Part shown: positions 26,222-35,329 of the stretch, piece after piece
Layout of the letters: each line of letters opens with the position of its first letter
How positions within the stretch are numbered: the stretch's first letter is position 1
Origin: Oscillospiraceae bacterium
GTDB taxonomy: Bacteria > Bacillota > Clostridia > Oscillospirales > Acutalibacteraceae
Assembly (NCBI GenBank): GCA_029219165.1
Contig: JAQXSW010000021.1
Coordinates: forward strand, 1 to 64,000
Reading direction: 5' to 3'
DNA: 64,000 bases
Notes under the pieces: model-generated
What the model was told of the DNA's origin: nothing
What the model saw: the letters and a program-made list of their open reading frames with translations, nothing else
Databases searched by the model: none
Program-made: the position numbers and the translations under genes

Positions 26222-27460
26222 TTATTGTTTTGCACCATTATCAAACTTTTCAAGAACTTTAACACTTACGGCAAAGCATTCACCAAGTCCCTGAAGGTTC
26301 ATATTATCATAAGTGTCTCTTCTGGTATGATAATAATCCTCAAGCTTATGATTAAGGCCTGTAATACCTGTTGAGCGGAAACCTGCCTGTGTATAAGCTG
26401 CATTGTCTGTTGCACCGCCAAGAGGTGGAACCCAACCCTTAATACACTTTATACCAAGCTCCTCAGCTGCTTCAACAAAGAGGTCAGTAACATCTTTATC
26501 TGCTTTTACTGTTCCGTTTAAGTCTCTGTAGTTTGCCATTAAATATTTAGGGTCATGAATTGTATCATAAGAGTATATAAATGTAGGAACATCTTGGAAT
26601 TCACCCTTATGAGCTTCACACCAAGCCTTGGAACCGCGAAGACCTGCTTCCTCAGAGCCGTTGAGAATTACACCAACTTCTGTATTTTCAAGTTCAATTC
26701 CATTGTCACGAAGTGCTTTAAGGATTGCAATACCAATGTAGCAACCGGAAAGGTTATCATTTGCACCGTCAACTACTCTATTTCTATTCCACATAAAATA
26801 CATTCCAGCCCAGAACGGAGCAAAGAGTAAGCCTTTAAGAGCAGCTTTATAAAGACTTGTGCCCGGCTTAATTCCCTTAAAGAGACCGCCCTTTATAGCC
26901 TGCATTGAAGCAATTCCAAGATAATAAAGAGTACCAAGAGCAGAAATAACTGCGTGTCCCTCAAAACCTACACCACCGAGAGCATAGTTTACCGGCCACT
27001 CCCAAGCAGCGTCTATATGACCGTTGAAGATAATTCTACGTTTTACTTCGCCCTTGCACTTTTTAATAGCAGTTACATTGTGTCCGACCTTTTTTTCAAA
27101 GAGTTTATCTATTGCTTTTTTATACATACCAAACTGTAAAATGCACAGTGTCCATCCTGCAACAATTAAAAGAATTGAAACAACCGGGGCAATAAATAAG
27201 AATGGAATTGAAAGGAACATAAGTGTGAATGTAATCCAAATCCATCCAAAAAATGAATCAGGATTTTCATCAAATTCCTCAATATATACAGTTTCACATC
27301 CACAGTCATTCTTAAGCACTTCTGCCATATATTCAGCAGCTTGGAATTCACCCTTAGAACCCGGAGCCCTCTTTTCAAAAGTCTTAATAATGTGTGTTAT
27401 TTCATCAACCATATATTGTGCTGATTTTGCCTGATCTTTAATTAAAGCTTCTAAATTCAT
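26222..27460 (-). CDS. M28-family zinc aminopeptidase with transmembrane segments
   Basis: A 412-residue metallopeptidase. The co-catalytic zinc ligands fit family M28: GHID (His148), DGANDNLSG (Asp235), GSEEAG (Glu270/271), YSYDT (Asp299) and YYHTRRDT (His near 386). Two hydrophobic segments (about residues 70-110) are inserted between the N-terminal helices and the catalytic core, and another hydrophobic patch lies near 210-225, so the protein is probably membrane-anchored. Sequence resembles carboxypeptidase/aminopeptidase-type M28 proteins of Clostridia; substrate unknown. It follows thrH by 26 bases. Confidence 0.8.
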   Translation of the reverse strand: MNLEALIKDQAKSAQYMVDEITHIIKTFEKRAPGSKGEFQAAEYMAEVLKNDCGCETVYIEEFDENPDSFFGWIWITFTLMFLSIPFLFIAPVVSILLIVAGWTLCILQFGMYKKAIDKLFEKKVGHNVTAIKKCKGEVKRRIIFNGHIDAAWEWPVNYALGGVGFEGHAVISALGTLYYLGIASMQAIKGGLFKGIKPGTSLYKAALKGLLFAPFWAGMYFMWNRNRVVDGANDNLSGCYIGIAILKALRDNGIELENTEVGVILNGSEEAGLRGSKAWCEAHKGEFQDVPTFIYSYDTIHDPKYLMANYRDLNGTVKADKDVTDLFVEAAEELGIKCIKGWVPPLGGATDNAAYTQAGFRSTGITGLNHKLEDYYHTRRDTYDNMNLQGLGECFAVSVKVLEKFDNGAKQ

Positions 27461-27486
27461 ATTGTTTGTCTCCTTTATGTATATTT

Positions 27487-28098
27487 TTAATCCATTGCTG
27501 CGATTATTGCATTGTAAAGGTCATCATATTCATCAAATGCAGGAAGTTCCGGATACTCTGCCTTTATTGCATCCGTACTCTTAAATAAAAATCCTGCCTT
27601 TGAATTTAATATCATACCTAAATCATTATGACTGTCCCCGGATGCAATTGTCTCGTATCCAATGGATTGAAGTGCTTTAACAGTAGTGAGCTTTGATTTT
27701 TCACAACGCATTCTATAACCTGTTATTTCTCCATTATCAGCAACTTCAAGAGTGTTACAGAAAATTGAAGGCATTCCAAGTTTTTCAATCAGTGGTCCTG
27801 CAAACTGCTCAAATGTATCTGAGAGGATTATTACCTGACATTCCTTACGTAGTTTGTCAAGGAATTCACGAGCGCCCGGAATTGGATCTATTTTAGCAAT
27901 TGTAGCTTGAATTTCATTGAGCCCAAGTCCATGCTCCTTTAGAATGTTTAAGCGATATTGCATAAGCTTATCATAGTCCGGCTCGTCTCTTGTGGTTCTC
28001 TTAAGTTCCGGAATGCCTGTTTCTTCGGCAAAAGCAATCCATATTTCAGGAACTAAAACACCCTCCATGTCAAGACAAGTAATATACATGTTCTTCAT
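27487..28098 (-). CDS. thrH: ThrH: phosphoserine phosphatase / homoserine phosphotransferase
   Basis: A 203-residue HAD-superfamily protein. Motif I is CLDMEGVLVPEIWI, where the family's Asp-x-Glu replaces the common Asp-x-Asp and marks ThrH. Motif II Ser is in IILSDTFEQF, motif III Lys in CEKSK, and motif IV is ASGDSHNDLGM. ThrH dephosphorylates phosphoserine and can pass phosphate to homoserine, bridging serine and threonine synthesis. GGGAG lies 8 bases before the ATG. Confidence 0.88.
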   Translation of the reverse strand: MKNMYITCLDMEGVLVPEIWIAFAEETGIPELKRTTRDEPDYDKLMQYRLNILKEHGLGLNEIQATIAKIDPIPGAREFLDKLRKECQVIILSDTFEQFAGPLIEKLGMPSIFCNTLEVADNGEITGYRMRCEKSKLTTVKALQSIGYETIASGDSHNDLGMILNSKAGFLFKSTDAIKAEYPELPAFDEYDDLYNAIIAAMD

Positions 28099-28146
28099 TA
28101 ATACTTCTCCCTTTTTAATATCACGTTTTCAAAAATTACAACTTTT

Positions 28147-28175
28147 ATTTTAGTCTTTTAGAGAGAAATAATCAA
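28147..28175 (-). promoter_or_regulatory. Promoter of thrH-peptidase operon
   Basis: TTGATT (28170-28175), 17-base spacer, TAAAAT (28147-28152) on the minus strand, about 50 bases before thrH. Confidence 0.6.
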
Positions 28176-28178
28176 GAT

Positions 28179-28209
28179 AAAAAGGAACTGGATTTTCCAG
28201 TTCCTTTTT
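28179..28209 (-). terminator. Terminator after the PC4-like gene
   Basis: A 13-bp perfect stem AAAAAGGAACTGG / CCAGTTCCTTTTT, 5-base loop, with T tract on the minus strand, 10 bases after the stop at 28219. Confidence 0.9.
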
Positions 28210-28218
28210 ATTCGAAGA

Positions 28219-28440
28219 TTAACCAAATTTTTTCTGGAGAAGCTTGTAGAGTTCTTCAGCTTCCTCTTCTGTAAGAGTAACACCCTTACCCATTTTTTCA
28301 TGCTCAGGAGCCCAGTCACGAATGTCATACTTTGGTTTTCCCTCGTTCCATGAAATCATGTTAAGTTCCTTAGTCCAGCCCTTTGCATTCTCTGAAATTT
28401 CTCCAATTTCCTCAGTAATTTCGTACTTAAATTCTGGCAT
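28219..28440 (-). CDS. YdbC-family PC4-like single-stranded DNA-binding protein
   Basis: A 73-residue protein matching the YdbC family of Firmicutes: SENAKGWTKELNMISWNEG, PKYDIRDWAPEHEKMGKG and TLTEEEAEELYKLL. The Lactococcus member has the fold of the eukaryotic coactivator PC4 and binds single-stranded DNA as a dimer. The Trp residues and the KYDIR strand are kept. It lies 41 bases downstream of the DUF362 gene and is closed by its own strong terminator. Physiological role unknown. Confidence 0.85.
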   Translation of the reverse strand: MPEFKYEITEEIGEISENAKGWTKELNMISWNEGKPKYDIRDWAPEHEKMGKGVTLTEEEAEELYKLLQKKFG

Positions 28441-28481
28441 TAATCTTCACCTCCGCGTATTTATTAACGATAACACTAAAA

Positions 28482-30188
28482 TTAGTGATTGTGTCCTTCA
28501 GGTCCATATTTCTTATTTGCATTAACAGGAAGTGCACAAAGAAGTAAATATGTCTGTAATCCTGCCTGCTTAACCCTGTCAACAAGAGAGAGCTTAGGCA
28601 TTTTAACAGGAATGAAGTCCTTTTTCTTATCCTCTTCAGAAAGATTTGGAAGTTCAAAAATACGGTCATCATTTGAAAGCATAGGTGCGTCACACGGTTC
28701 ACCCTTAAGAGTCTTAACAGCACGGTTAATAATCATGTCAACAACGCCAAGACCTGTTGGAATAAGCCAAGGATTTGAAGGGCTTACAATTGGAAGAAGT
28801 GTTCCACCGGCAAAACAAATGAGCGATGCATTCTTTGCAGGGTCACAGCAGCCTGTTGCTTTCCAGAAACAAATATCATCTGTTGTAGCAAGAGTACAGT
28901 TACCCATTCCAAACTTCTTCATTGGAAGGTTTTTAAGGTCTTCCTTTGTATAAGGCTTACCTGTTTTATCAAACCAGTAACGCTTACCATCTATTTCAAT
29001 ACCAGGTCCTTCTATTACACAAACCCTAAGGTTTTCACCCTTCATTGACTTCTTATGGTTATAGAAATCAAGGCCAAATTTGATTGACGCAAGACAACCG
29101 CCTGCACAAGCCTGTTCAATTTGAAGTGCCATTTCAGGAGTTACAGCATTTACGTCTGTAATCTTTGGAACACCTGGAAGGTTATGTCCTGCAACAGCTA
29201 AAAGATTAGGGAACTCCCTGGCAGTTTTTTCATCCATAAGACTGGCAATTGCAGGTCTAAATGGAGTAACTGTAGTATCTCCGATAATTTGAACTTGATT
29301 GTCACCAAAATTACGAGCAGTGGCTTCAATCATAAGTTTATTCTTATCCGGGTCAAATCCCATCATATATGTAGTAATTCTGTCTGCTTCAACAGAGTTG
29401 TTTGAAGCCACTATCTTTCCAACCTTAACTGGATCTACAGGAGAAGGTGTATTTCCTTCACCACCAATTATACCATCTATTACGGTAAGACTTGGCTTAA
29501 AGAGATAAAGAAGGTCTGCAAGTTTTTTATCTATGTGGTAATTGTGGTTTCTTTCACGAAGGAAATAAGGAATTGTACCCATTGCATTCTTAAAGCCAAG
29601 AGTAACTCCTGTATAAAGGTTAGTCTTCATCTTAGGAACTGATATGTAGTATGCCTCTCCGCTTACTACCTGTGACAAAACCTTTGGAAGATAAACTTCC
29701 TTCATTACCTCCGCTTTTGGCAAATAATACTTAACAACCGGTTCAAGTTCCATTGCAACAAGACCTGTATTGTAGTACTTTGCAATTCTATCATATCCGG
29801 CAGCTTTAAAAGCAACCTTTGTTGGATAAGGTTTTCCCGCAGATTCAACAATAGTAATTTTATTTGTAAACTGCTTTATGTAGGAAACAACAGCTTCAAA
29901 GACACGTGGGTCAGTGTTTTCCGGATAACTCTTCTTATCAAGGCCTACGTTGTTATATACAAAAACAAGATTAGGCTTAATAAGAATTTGCTTATAATTT
30001 GCAAGTTCCTTTGTAAAATGAGTTTTTTCATCCAAATGATCAAGAGCGGCATATACTGTCTCTCTGATTGCAATTACATCTTCACGGTGAAAATACTCCC
30101 ATGTTCCATAGTTCTTTGGAAGAGCTGCGAAATCATTCATATAATCCATTTTTGGAGCATCTTTAATAATTACATAACTGTTTGCCAT
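28482..30188 (-). CDS. DUF362-domain protein
   Basis: A 568-residue protein. The DUF362 core is visible in QILIKPNLV, TDPRVFEAVVSYIKQ, ITIVESAGKPYPTKVAFKAAG, the KMKTNLYTGVTLGFKNAMG segment and LTVIDGIIGGEGNTPSP. No ferredoxin CxxCxxC motif is visible, though Cys pairs occur in QACAGGC and ATGCCDP. DUF362 proteins are widespread in anaerobes and poorly understood; some are fused to Fe-S domains. It lies 30 bases after the lipoprotein gene. The long C-terminal half beyond the usual domain has no match that I recognise. Confidence 0.72.
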   Translation of the reverse strand: MANSYVIIKDAPKMDYMNDFAALPKNYGTWEYFHREDVIAIRETVYAALDHLDEKTHFTKELANYKQILIKPNLVFVYNNVGLDKKSYPENTDPRVFEAVVSYIKQFTNKITIVESAGKPYPTKVAFKAAGYDRIAKYYNTGLVAMELEPVVKYYLPKAEVMKEVYLPKVLSQVVSGEAYYISVPKMKTNLYTGVTLGFKNAMGTIPYFLRERNHNYHIDKKLADLLYLFKPSLTVIDGIIGGEGNTPSPVDPVKVGKIVASNNSVEADRITTYMMGFDPDKNKLMIEATARNFGDNQVQIIGDTTVTPFRPAIASLMDEKTAREFPNLLAVAGHNLPGVPKITDVNAVTPEMALQIEQACAGGCLASIKFGLDFYNHKKSMKGENLRVCVIEGPGIEIDGKRYWFDKTGKPYTKEDLKNLPMKKFGMGNCTLATTDDICFWKATGCCDPAKNASLICFAGGTLLPIVSPSNPWLIPTGLGVVDMIINRAVKTLKGEPCDAPMLSNDDRIFELPNLSEEDKKKDFIPVKMPKLSLVDRVKQAGLQTYLLLCALPVNANKKYGPEGHNH

Positions 30189-30218
30189 AAATAAATTCCT
30201 TTCACAAATAAAAACACA

Positions 30219-31127
30219 TTAAATTAAATTACTGCTTCCCTGAACTTTTATTATTTCTTTCGTATTAAAGTTCACAAAATAAAATGCCGGTGTAGCATTT
30301 GACTTATCCACGCGAAGTATATAGTACAAAATATCTTTTTCTATTGCAAAGCCTTCACAATCCACATCCATGGCCTGCTCATTCTGCTTAACCAAATTAA
30401 TAGCTTCTGAAATTGTCAGGGTCTTCCCATCAAGTCCTGCCAAAAGCATTTCATAGAAAAGGTCTTTATTAAATTCTTTTTCTTTAGAAGAATACATTAA
30501 GAATGCGCCGTTTGAATAATCCGTAACGTCAATTTTCAACGACCCATCGTCTAGTTTAGTATAAGACACCTTTCTCTGTAAAACAGGGCTGAATTTGTCA
30601 TCAAAACTATAAGCCCTATATTCACCATTACCATTTGTCTCCTGTACGAGCGATGTAACAATTTTACCCTCTGAGACAACTCTATAATTTGAAAATGAGT
30701 TGTCTTCTGCTTTTACTCCTTCAACATATTCAGATGTTCTTTCATTCCAAAACCAAATATTATATATACTACCGGAACCGATACCATCATAAAGAACAAC
30801 TATATCTGTATATCCGTCTGAATTGAAATCAGTAAAAGTTAAGAGTCTGTCTATATCAGCAGATGAAATTTTCGTCTTTAAGTTTAATGTTTGAATATCC
30901 TTTTCATTAGAAATTTTCAAAGAAAAAGCTTTTTCATCTACAGTTTCATTGTTCGGAAATGTAAGGGAGTATTTTAGTTCATTACCTTCTGCTTCAAGAT
31001 TTTTCAAATAATCTATATGCAGATATGGATCTACATATTTATCATCCTCTTTGTTACATCCGGCAAGAAGGCAAATAGAAGAAAAAAGAAATATAACAAA
31101 TAATATTTTTACTATTCTTCTCTCCAC
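30219..31127 (-). CDS. Predicted lipoprotein of unknown function
   Basis: About 302 residues from the GTG at 31127, which has GGGAGG 7 bases upstream. The protein opens with a basic n-region, a hydrophobic stretch (ILFVIFLFSSICLLAGC) and a textbook lipobox LAGC, then the acidic mature start NKEDD. So it is exported and lipid-anchored. In the mature part FTDFNSDGYTDIVVLYDG resembles an FG-GAP/VCBS-like calcium-binding repeat, and GKTLTISEAINLVKQNEQ precedes a C-terminal domain. No function can be named. Confidence 0.7.
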   Translation of the reverse strand: MERRIVKILFVIFLFSSICLLAGCNKEDDKYVDPYLHIDYLKNLEAEGNELKYSLTFPNNETVDEKAFSLKISNEKDIQTLNLKTKISSADIDRLLTFTDFNSDGYTDIVVLYDGIGSGSIYNIWFWNERTSEYVEGVKAEDNSFSNYRVVSEGKIVTSLVQETNGNGEYRAYSFDDKFSPVLQRKVSYTKLDDGSLKIDVTDYSNGAFLMYSSKEKEFNKDLFYEMLLAGLDGKTLTISEAINLVKQNEQAMDVDCEGFAIEKDILYYILRVDKSNATPAFYFVNFNTKEIIKVQGSSNLI

Positions 31128-31237
31128 AAAAAAACCTCCCAACTTTGAACAGAACTTTACAGATGACAAATATCGACATCTATTGTAACACAAAGCAAGA
31201 AGGATTTCTATTATATTTATATATATTACATTGTTAA

Positions 31238-32077
31238 TTATTTACCAAGCAAATTGATATAAGTTGGAATTGCCTCTTCAAAATTAACTCCATACCAATT
31301 TCTATTATCATCAACCATAGTTCTTTTAATACATTCAAGTGTGAAGTCAACAGCTACGGTTAAAGATTTCTTAAGGTTCATATCATTCATTAATGCTCCT
31401 GTTAAGGAAGAAGCAAAAATATCTCCGGTTCCATGAAAACATACCGGATACTTTTCATTAAAGTAAGAGAAAAACTCACCCGTTTCACTATTATAGGACA
31501 TTACTCCAACTTTACCCTCTTCAAAAGACATACCTGTAAGAACGGCATATTTTGCCCCTGCCTTTGTTAGATTTACAAGTATTTTTTTTATATATTCCTC
31601 TGAATATCCGGAAGGAATATATTCCTCATTTAGCATAAAACAAGCCTCTGTAAGATTAGGAACAATTACATCAGCCTTGGAACATAGATTTAGCATTGCA
31701 TGAGCAAAATCTTTTGAAAATCCCGGATATAGTTTTCCGTTATCCGCCATTGCAGGGTCCACAATAACAATATTTGAACCATTTTTATATTCATCAAAAA
31801 ATTCAGACACAATTTTCAACTGCTCAAAAGAACCAAGATAACCTGTATAAATTGCATCAAATAAAAATCCTTCGCGTTTCCAATGAGCAGAAATAGGCTT
31901 TATATCATCAGTAAGGTCACGGAAAGTAAAACCCTCTTTAAATGCAGTGTGAGTTGACAAAACCGCTGTTGGAATTACAGCTGTTTCAACCCCTGCAGCC
32001 GAAATAATAGGCAAAGCAACAGTAAGGGAACATTTTCCAATGCAAGAAATATCTTGAATTGTGACAATTCTTTTCAT
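31238..32077 (-). CDS. Pyridoxamine/pyridoxal kinase (PdxY/PdxK family)
   Basis: A 279-residue ribokinase-fold B6 kinase. IVTIQDISCIGKCSLTVALPI matches the family start, with conserved later blocks IYTGYLGS, IVDPAMADNGKLY, PNLTEACFM and the anion-hole/catalytic HGTGDIFASSLTGAL. It salvages pyridoxal, pyridoxamine or pyridoxine to the phosphate forms, relevant to the several PLP enzymes nearby. It lies 10 bases after the EamA transporter gene, suggesting one transcript. Confidence 0.85.
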   Translation of the reverse strand: MKRIVTIQDISCIGKCSLTVALPIISAAGVETAVIPTAVLSTHTAFKEGFTFRDLTDDIKPISAHWKREGFLFDAIYTGYLGSFEQLKIVSEFFDEYKNGSNIVIVDPAMADNGKLYPGFSKDFAHAMLNLCSKADVIVPNLTEACFMLNEEYIPSGYSEEYIKKILVNLTKAGAKYAVLTGMSFEEGKVGVMSYNSETGEFFSYFNEKYPVCFHGTGDIFASSLTGALMNDMNLKKSLTVAVDFTLECIKRTMVDDNRNWYGVNFEEAIPTYINLLGK

Positions 32078-32087
32078 ACTCTTCCCT

Positions 32088-33068
32088 CTAATTCTCTATA
32101 GTTTGATCTTTTTTAACTTCAAGGAACTTTGGAGTTGGAATCTGTGATAAAATTACCGCAGAAAACATAATAATACAACCTAAATATTCACGTGTAATCA
32201 TTTTTTCATGGAGAAGTACTGCACCGGACAATGTTGCAAATACTGACTCCATGCACATGAGGAGTGACACAACAGTAGGATTTGCATCCTTTTGAGAAAT
32301 AATTTGAAGTGTATAAGCAACGCCACTGGACATTATTCCTGTATATAAAAGAGGAATTAGGGCCAACTTTATTGTTTCCAAACTTGGCATTCCCTCAGTT
32401 ACCAACATAATTATTGATGATAAAACTGCAACAACCGTAAACTGAACTAAGGACAATTTTACTCCGTCTACATAAGTTGCAAAATGATCAACAAGCAACA
32501 TTTGGAATGTAAATGCAACTGCACAGGCAAGAAGGATTAAATCAGAATATGCTATAGTAAATCCCTCTTTAACACAGAGCAAATAAAGTCCTACTACTGA
32601 AAGAATAACGCTAAACCAAATAAGAGTCGGAACTTTTTTTCCTATAAATAAGCCAAAAACCGGTACAAGGACCACATAAAGAGCAGTAATAAATCCAGCC
32701 TTTCCGGCACCTGTATCAGCAAGACCTGCCTGTTGTAAATTCATTGCAACAGTAAGGGCAATACCACATAATATACCGCCCTTTGCAAGACCTCTATTTT
32801 GGTACTTTTCAAATTCATCAAAGGACATTCCTTCAGGAATTGCAAAAGAACTTAAATATTTTTCATATCCTTCCCTGCCACCTCGTTTATGAATTTTATC
32901 AAATACAAAAACAAGAACCAGAAGAAATATTGAAGCAATAATATTTCTTACAGCATTAAATGCAAATGCTGACATAGCGTCCGCGCCAAGACTTTGAGCA
33001 ACAAAAGCAGTACCCCAAATAAACGCAGCCACAAGTGGTAAAACATTTTGTCTGATTGAAAACTTCAT
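32088..33068 (-). CDS. EamA/DMT-superfamily permease
   Basis: A 326-residue membrane protein with ten likely transmembrane segments arranged as two EamA repeats (VLPLVAAFIWGTAFVAQSLG opens the first; LILLACAVAFTFQMLLVDHF begins the second). A long hydrophilic loop with GFDEFEKYQNRG-like sequence lies at about 65-90. These are drug/metabolite transporters. Co-transcription with a B6 kinase hints at vitamin traffic, but this is inference. Confidence 0.82.
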   Translation of the reverse strand: MKFSIRQNVLPLVAAFIWGTAFVAQSLGADAMSAFAFNAVRNIIASIFLLVLVFVFDKIHKRGGREGYEKYLSSFAIPEGMSFDEFEKYQNRGLAKGGILCGIALTVAMNLQQAGLADTGAGKAGFITALYVVLVPVFGLFIGKKVPTLIWFSVILSVVGLYLLCVKEGFTIAYSDLILLACAVAFTFQMLLVDHFATYVDGVKLSLVQFTVVAVLSSIIMLVTEGMPSLETIKLALIPLLYTGIMSSGVAYTLQIISQKDANPTVVSLLMCMESVFATLSGAVLLHEKMITREYLGCIIMFSAVILSQIPTPKFLEVKKDQTIEN

Positions 33069-33171
33069 TTTTTACACCAATCTCATTTATTTTCTTCTTT
33101 AAACATTGATAATCATTTTATATTAACAAGACTATAATTTCAATTATTTTTTATATAAATACAAAATTAAA

Positions 33172-33192
33172 GGGCAGCCTTTTAGGCTGCCC
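33172..33192 (-). terminator. Terminator of the candidate ncRNA
   Basis: An 8-bp perfect GC-rich stem GGGCAGCC / GGCTGCCC with a 5-base loop; a weak T-rich tail (TTTAATTTT) follows on the minus strand. Confidence 0.75.
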
Positions 33193-33443
33193 GTAATATC
33201 TATTTCATTGGAGTTTACCTCTTTTGAAGTTTTTGAAGTTTAAACTAAATTGTACTTTGGACTCAGTCCCTTCAATTTATTTTAATTTTTAGCTTCATTT
33301 AGCTGTCCCATTGGACTCACTCCTTAAAGAATTTAAACTGTCTGGTGGAGTTACCTGGATTACATCGGGAATCATCTCCTAAGTAGATTTTAGATGTTAA
33401 CCTCACTTTTTGCCATTGGACTCAACCTTTCTGTTTCTTTCTT
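33172..33443 (-). ncRNA. Candidate small non-coding RNA with repeated GAGTCCAATGG motif
   Basis: This stretch, within the only gene-free gap above 300 bases (33069-33592), has its own promoter (33450-33478) and a terminator hairpin (33172-33192), giving a transcript of about 270 bases. Minus-strand copies of a TGAGTCCAATGG-like motif occur at about 33413-33425, 33308-33319, 33256-33265 (ending AAAG) and 33206-33216 (AACTCCAATG), in one orientation. Between them lie a small GGAC-TGA-GTCC hairpin and a tandem ACTTCAAAA repeat. No reading frame above ten codons. I cannot name the family; an Rfam search is decisive. Confidence 0.6.
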
Positions 33444-33449
33444 GTCTTA

Positions 33450-33478
33450 ATATTAACATCCAAAAAACTGTTTGTCAA
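33450..33478 (-). promoter_or_regulatory. Strong sigma-A promoter of the candidate ncRNA
   Basis: TTGACA (33473-33478), exactly 17 bases, and TAATAT (33450-33455) on the minus strand; -35 is perfect consensus. Confidence 0.8.
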
Positions 33479-33546
33479 CACTTTTTTCAAAAAAATTTTT
33501 AAATAATTAAAACTTTTGTTGATAGTGCACAAAGTCGTATAAAAAT

Positions 33547-33577
33547 AATCCACTATGATCTTTCTTCATAGTGGATT
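33547..33577 (-). terminator. Terminator of the Na/Pi cotransporter gene
   Basis: A 12-bp perfect stem AATCCACTATGA / TCATAGTGGATT, 7-base loop, with ATTTTTA following on the minus strand. Confidence 0.88.
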
Positions 33578-33592
33578 TTTCTATCTTTATTC

Positions 33593-35236
33593 TTATGAAT
33601 TAACTCTTTCAAGCGGAGTTCCATTATAATGATATCTTACCTTTGCAGCTTGTGCAATATTAAGCGCATGGTCAGAAATACGTTCAAGGTCTGTCAAAGT
33701 TTCAACATACATAAGACCTTGTGAAGATTCACAAGTATTTTCGTTAAGTCGGTCAATATGGGCAATCTTCATATCATCAACTTGGTTATCAATATTATTT
33801 TCTTGGACAAAAATATTGTTATATGCTTCTTGTGAAGGATCAAATAGGTGAACACAAGCATCATCCAGAATATGAATTGTCATTGTAACAAGTTCTTTTA
33901 ATTCTATTAGTGCTTCAGGAGAAAACTTTGAGTGCTCGTCCTTCATTTTTAATGCATAACCAAGCATATTTTCAGCATGATCTCCAATACGTTCCAAGTC
34001 ATTTATTACGTGGAACAAATTGGCAACATGCTTTGCCTCCTTATCAGTAAGAGGCATTGAAGATATTTTTACCAATGCATCTGTAATACCCTTATTCAAG
34101 AAATCTATTGTGGCTTCTGAAGATCTGAATTTTTCAACATCAAGATCATTAGTATTAAAGAATGCTCCCGTAGATGCCTTTAGATTACTCTTAACAAGTT
34201 TTTCCATACGGCGTACTTCAGCATCTATTTGTTCACTTAGAACCCGAGGATCTTTATATCCTGCTTCATTAATAAATTCAAACGTACTTTCCTTTTCTTT
34301 CTCATCTGTTCCCGGAACAATTATTCTGGAAAGTTTTGCAAGATAATTTGCAAATGGGAAAAGAACAATTACAGTTACCACACTGAATAGTGTATTAGCA
34401 TTTGCAATTTGACGGCTTGGATCCATTGAAGTTGATTTAATCAAGTCAAGAATTGGTAAAAACTGTGAAGTAATAAGGAATACTAACATACCAATGCTTT
34501 CCATAAGAAGTACAATGGCAGCAACGCGCTTAGCGTCTTTACGTCCTCCAATAGAAGCAAGTATTGGAGCAATACTTGATCCAATATTCATTCCCATCAT
34601 TACGAAGAACGCAGGTTCAAAGCTAATGATTCCGGAAAGCATCATCATTTGGAGGACACCAACCGAAGCTGAAGCGCTCTGCATAATTGTTGTGAATACA
34701 ACACCTACAAGAACAGCAAGAATAGGATTTTGTAGATTGGACATAAGATCTTGGAACCATTGAAGTTCTTTAAATGGTTCCATGGCATCTCCCATAAAAC
34801 CAAGACCTATAAAGAGGATACCAAGACTTGCAATAACCTGTCCAAGATATTGAATTTTATTCTTACCAAACATAAATATTGCAACGCCGACAAAAGCAAT
34901 AATAGGTGCATAGTCTGAAATATGAAACGCAATAAGTTGACCTGTAATTGTTGTACCAATTTTGGCACCCATTACAATACCAACAGAACGTTCAAGCTGC
35001 ATAAGTCCGGCATTTACAAAACCAACTGCCATACCACACATAGCATTTGAACTTTGAATAATTGCTGTCAGACCGGCTCCGACTAATACTGCTGTGATTC
35101 TTTTTTCAGTGAGTTTCTCAAGAATTTTCTTAAGATATCCACCGGCCATATCCTTAAGACCGGAGCTCATAAGGTTCATTCCGAAAATGAACATTGCAAG
35201 TCCGCCAAGAAGGGTTGCAATATTGTTAAACGTCAT
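33593..35236 (-). CDS. Na/Pi cotransporter family protein with PhoU-like domain
   Basis: A 547-residue protein. The membrane half has two inverted repeats with the QSS signature (TAIIQSSNAM near residue 61 and TIMQSASASVGVLQMM near 190), plus GAKIGTTITGQ, the hallmark of sodium-phosphate cotransporters. The C-terminal 220 residues form a PhoU-like helical bundle (NDLERIGDHAENM and LTDLERISDHALNI are its two metal-binding motifs). It imports or exports phosphate with sodium. It is monocistronic with its own terminator. Confidence 0.92.
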   Translation of the reverse strand: MTFNNIATLLGGLAMFIFGMNLMSSGLKDMAGGYLKKILEKLTEKRITAVLVGAGLTAIIQSSNAMCGMAVGFVNAGLMQLERSVGIVMGAKIGTTITGQLIAFHISDYAPIIAFVGVAIFMFGKNKIQYLGQVIASLGILFIGLGFMGDAMEPFKELQWFQDLMSNLQNPILAVLVGVVFTTIMQSASASVGVLQMMMLSGIISFEPAFFVMMGMNIGSSIAPILASIGGRKDAKRVAAIVLLMESIGMLVFLITSQFLPILDLIKSTSMDPSRQIANANTLFSVVTVIVLFPFANYLAKLSRIIVPGTDEKEKESTFEFINEAGYKDPRVLSEQIDAEVRRMEKLVKSNLKASTGAFFNTNDLDVEKFRSSEATIDFLNKGITDALVKISSMPLTDKEAKHVANLFHVINDLERIGDHAENMLGYALKMKDEHSKFSPEALIELKELVTMTIHILDDACVHLFDPSQEAYNNIFVQENNIDNQVDDMKIAHIDRLNENTCESSQGLMYVETLTDLERISDHALNIAQAAKVRYHYNGTPLERVNS

Positions 35237-35329
35237 TGTTTTTCCCCCAAATTAGAATTAAAGAAAGTGTTTTAATTCTAACATAAAAGAGAAAAAAAGT
35301 ATATACGAAAATATTACATTTATCGACTG

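Noticed and set aside
33095-33115. Fur-box-like TGATAATCATTTTAT upstream of the EamA permease
   Set aside because: About 12 of 15 positions match but one half-site is broken, and the gene has no iron link.
33172-33443. Naming the RNA as raiA, 6S or a known riboswitch
   Set aside because: I cannot confirm any covariance model by eye and no gene lies directly downstream for a riboswitch.
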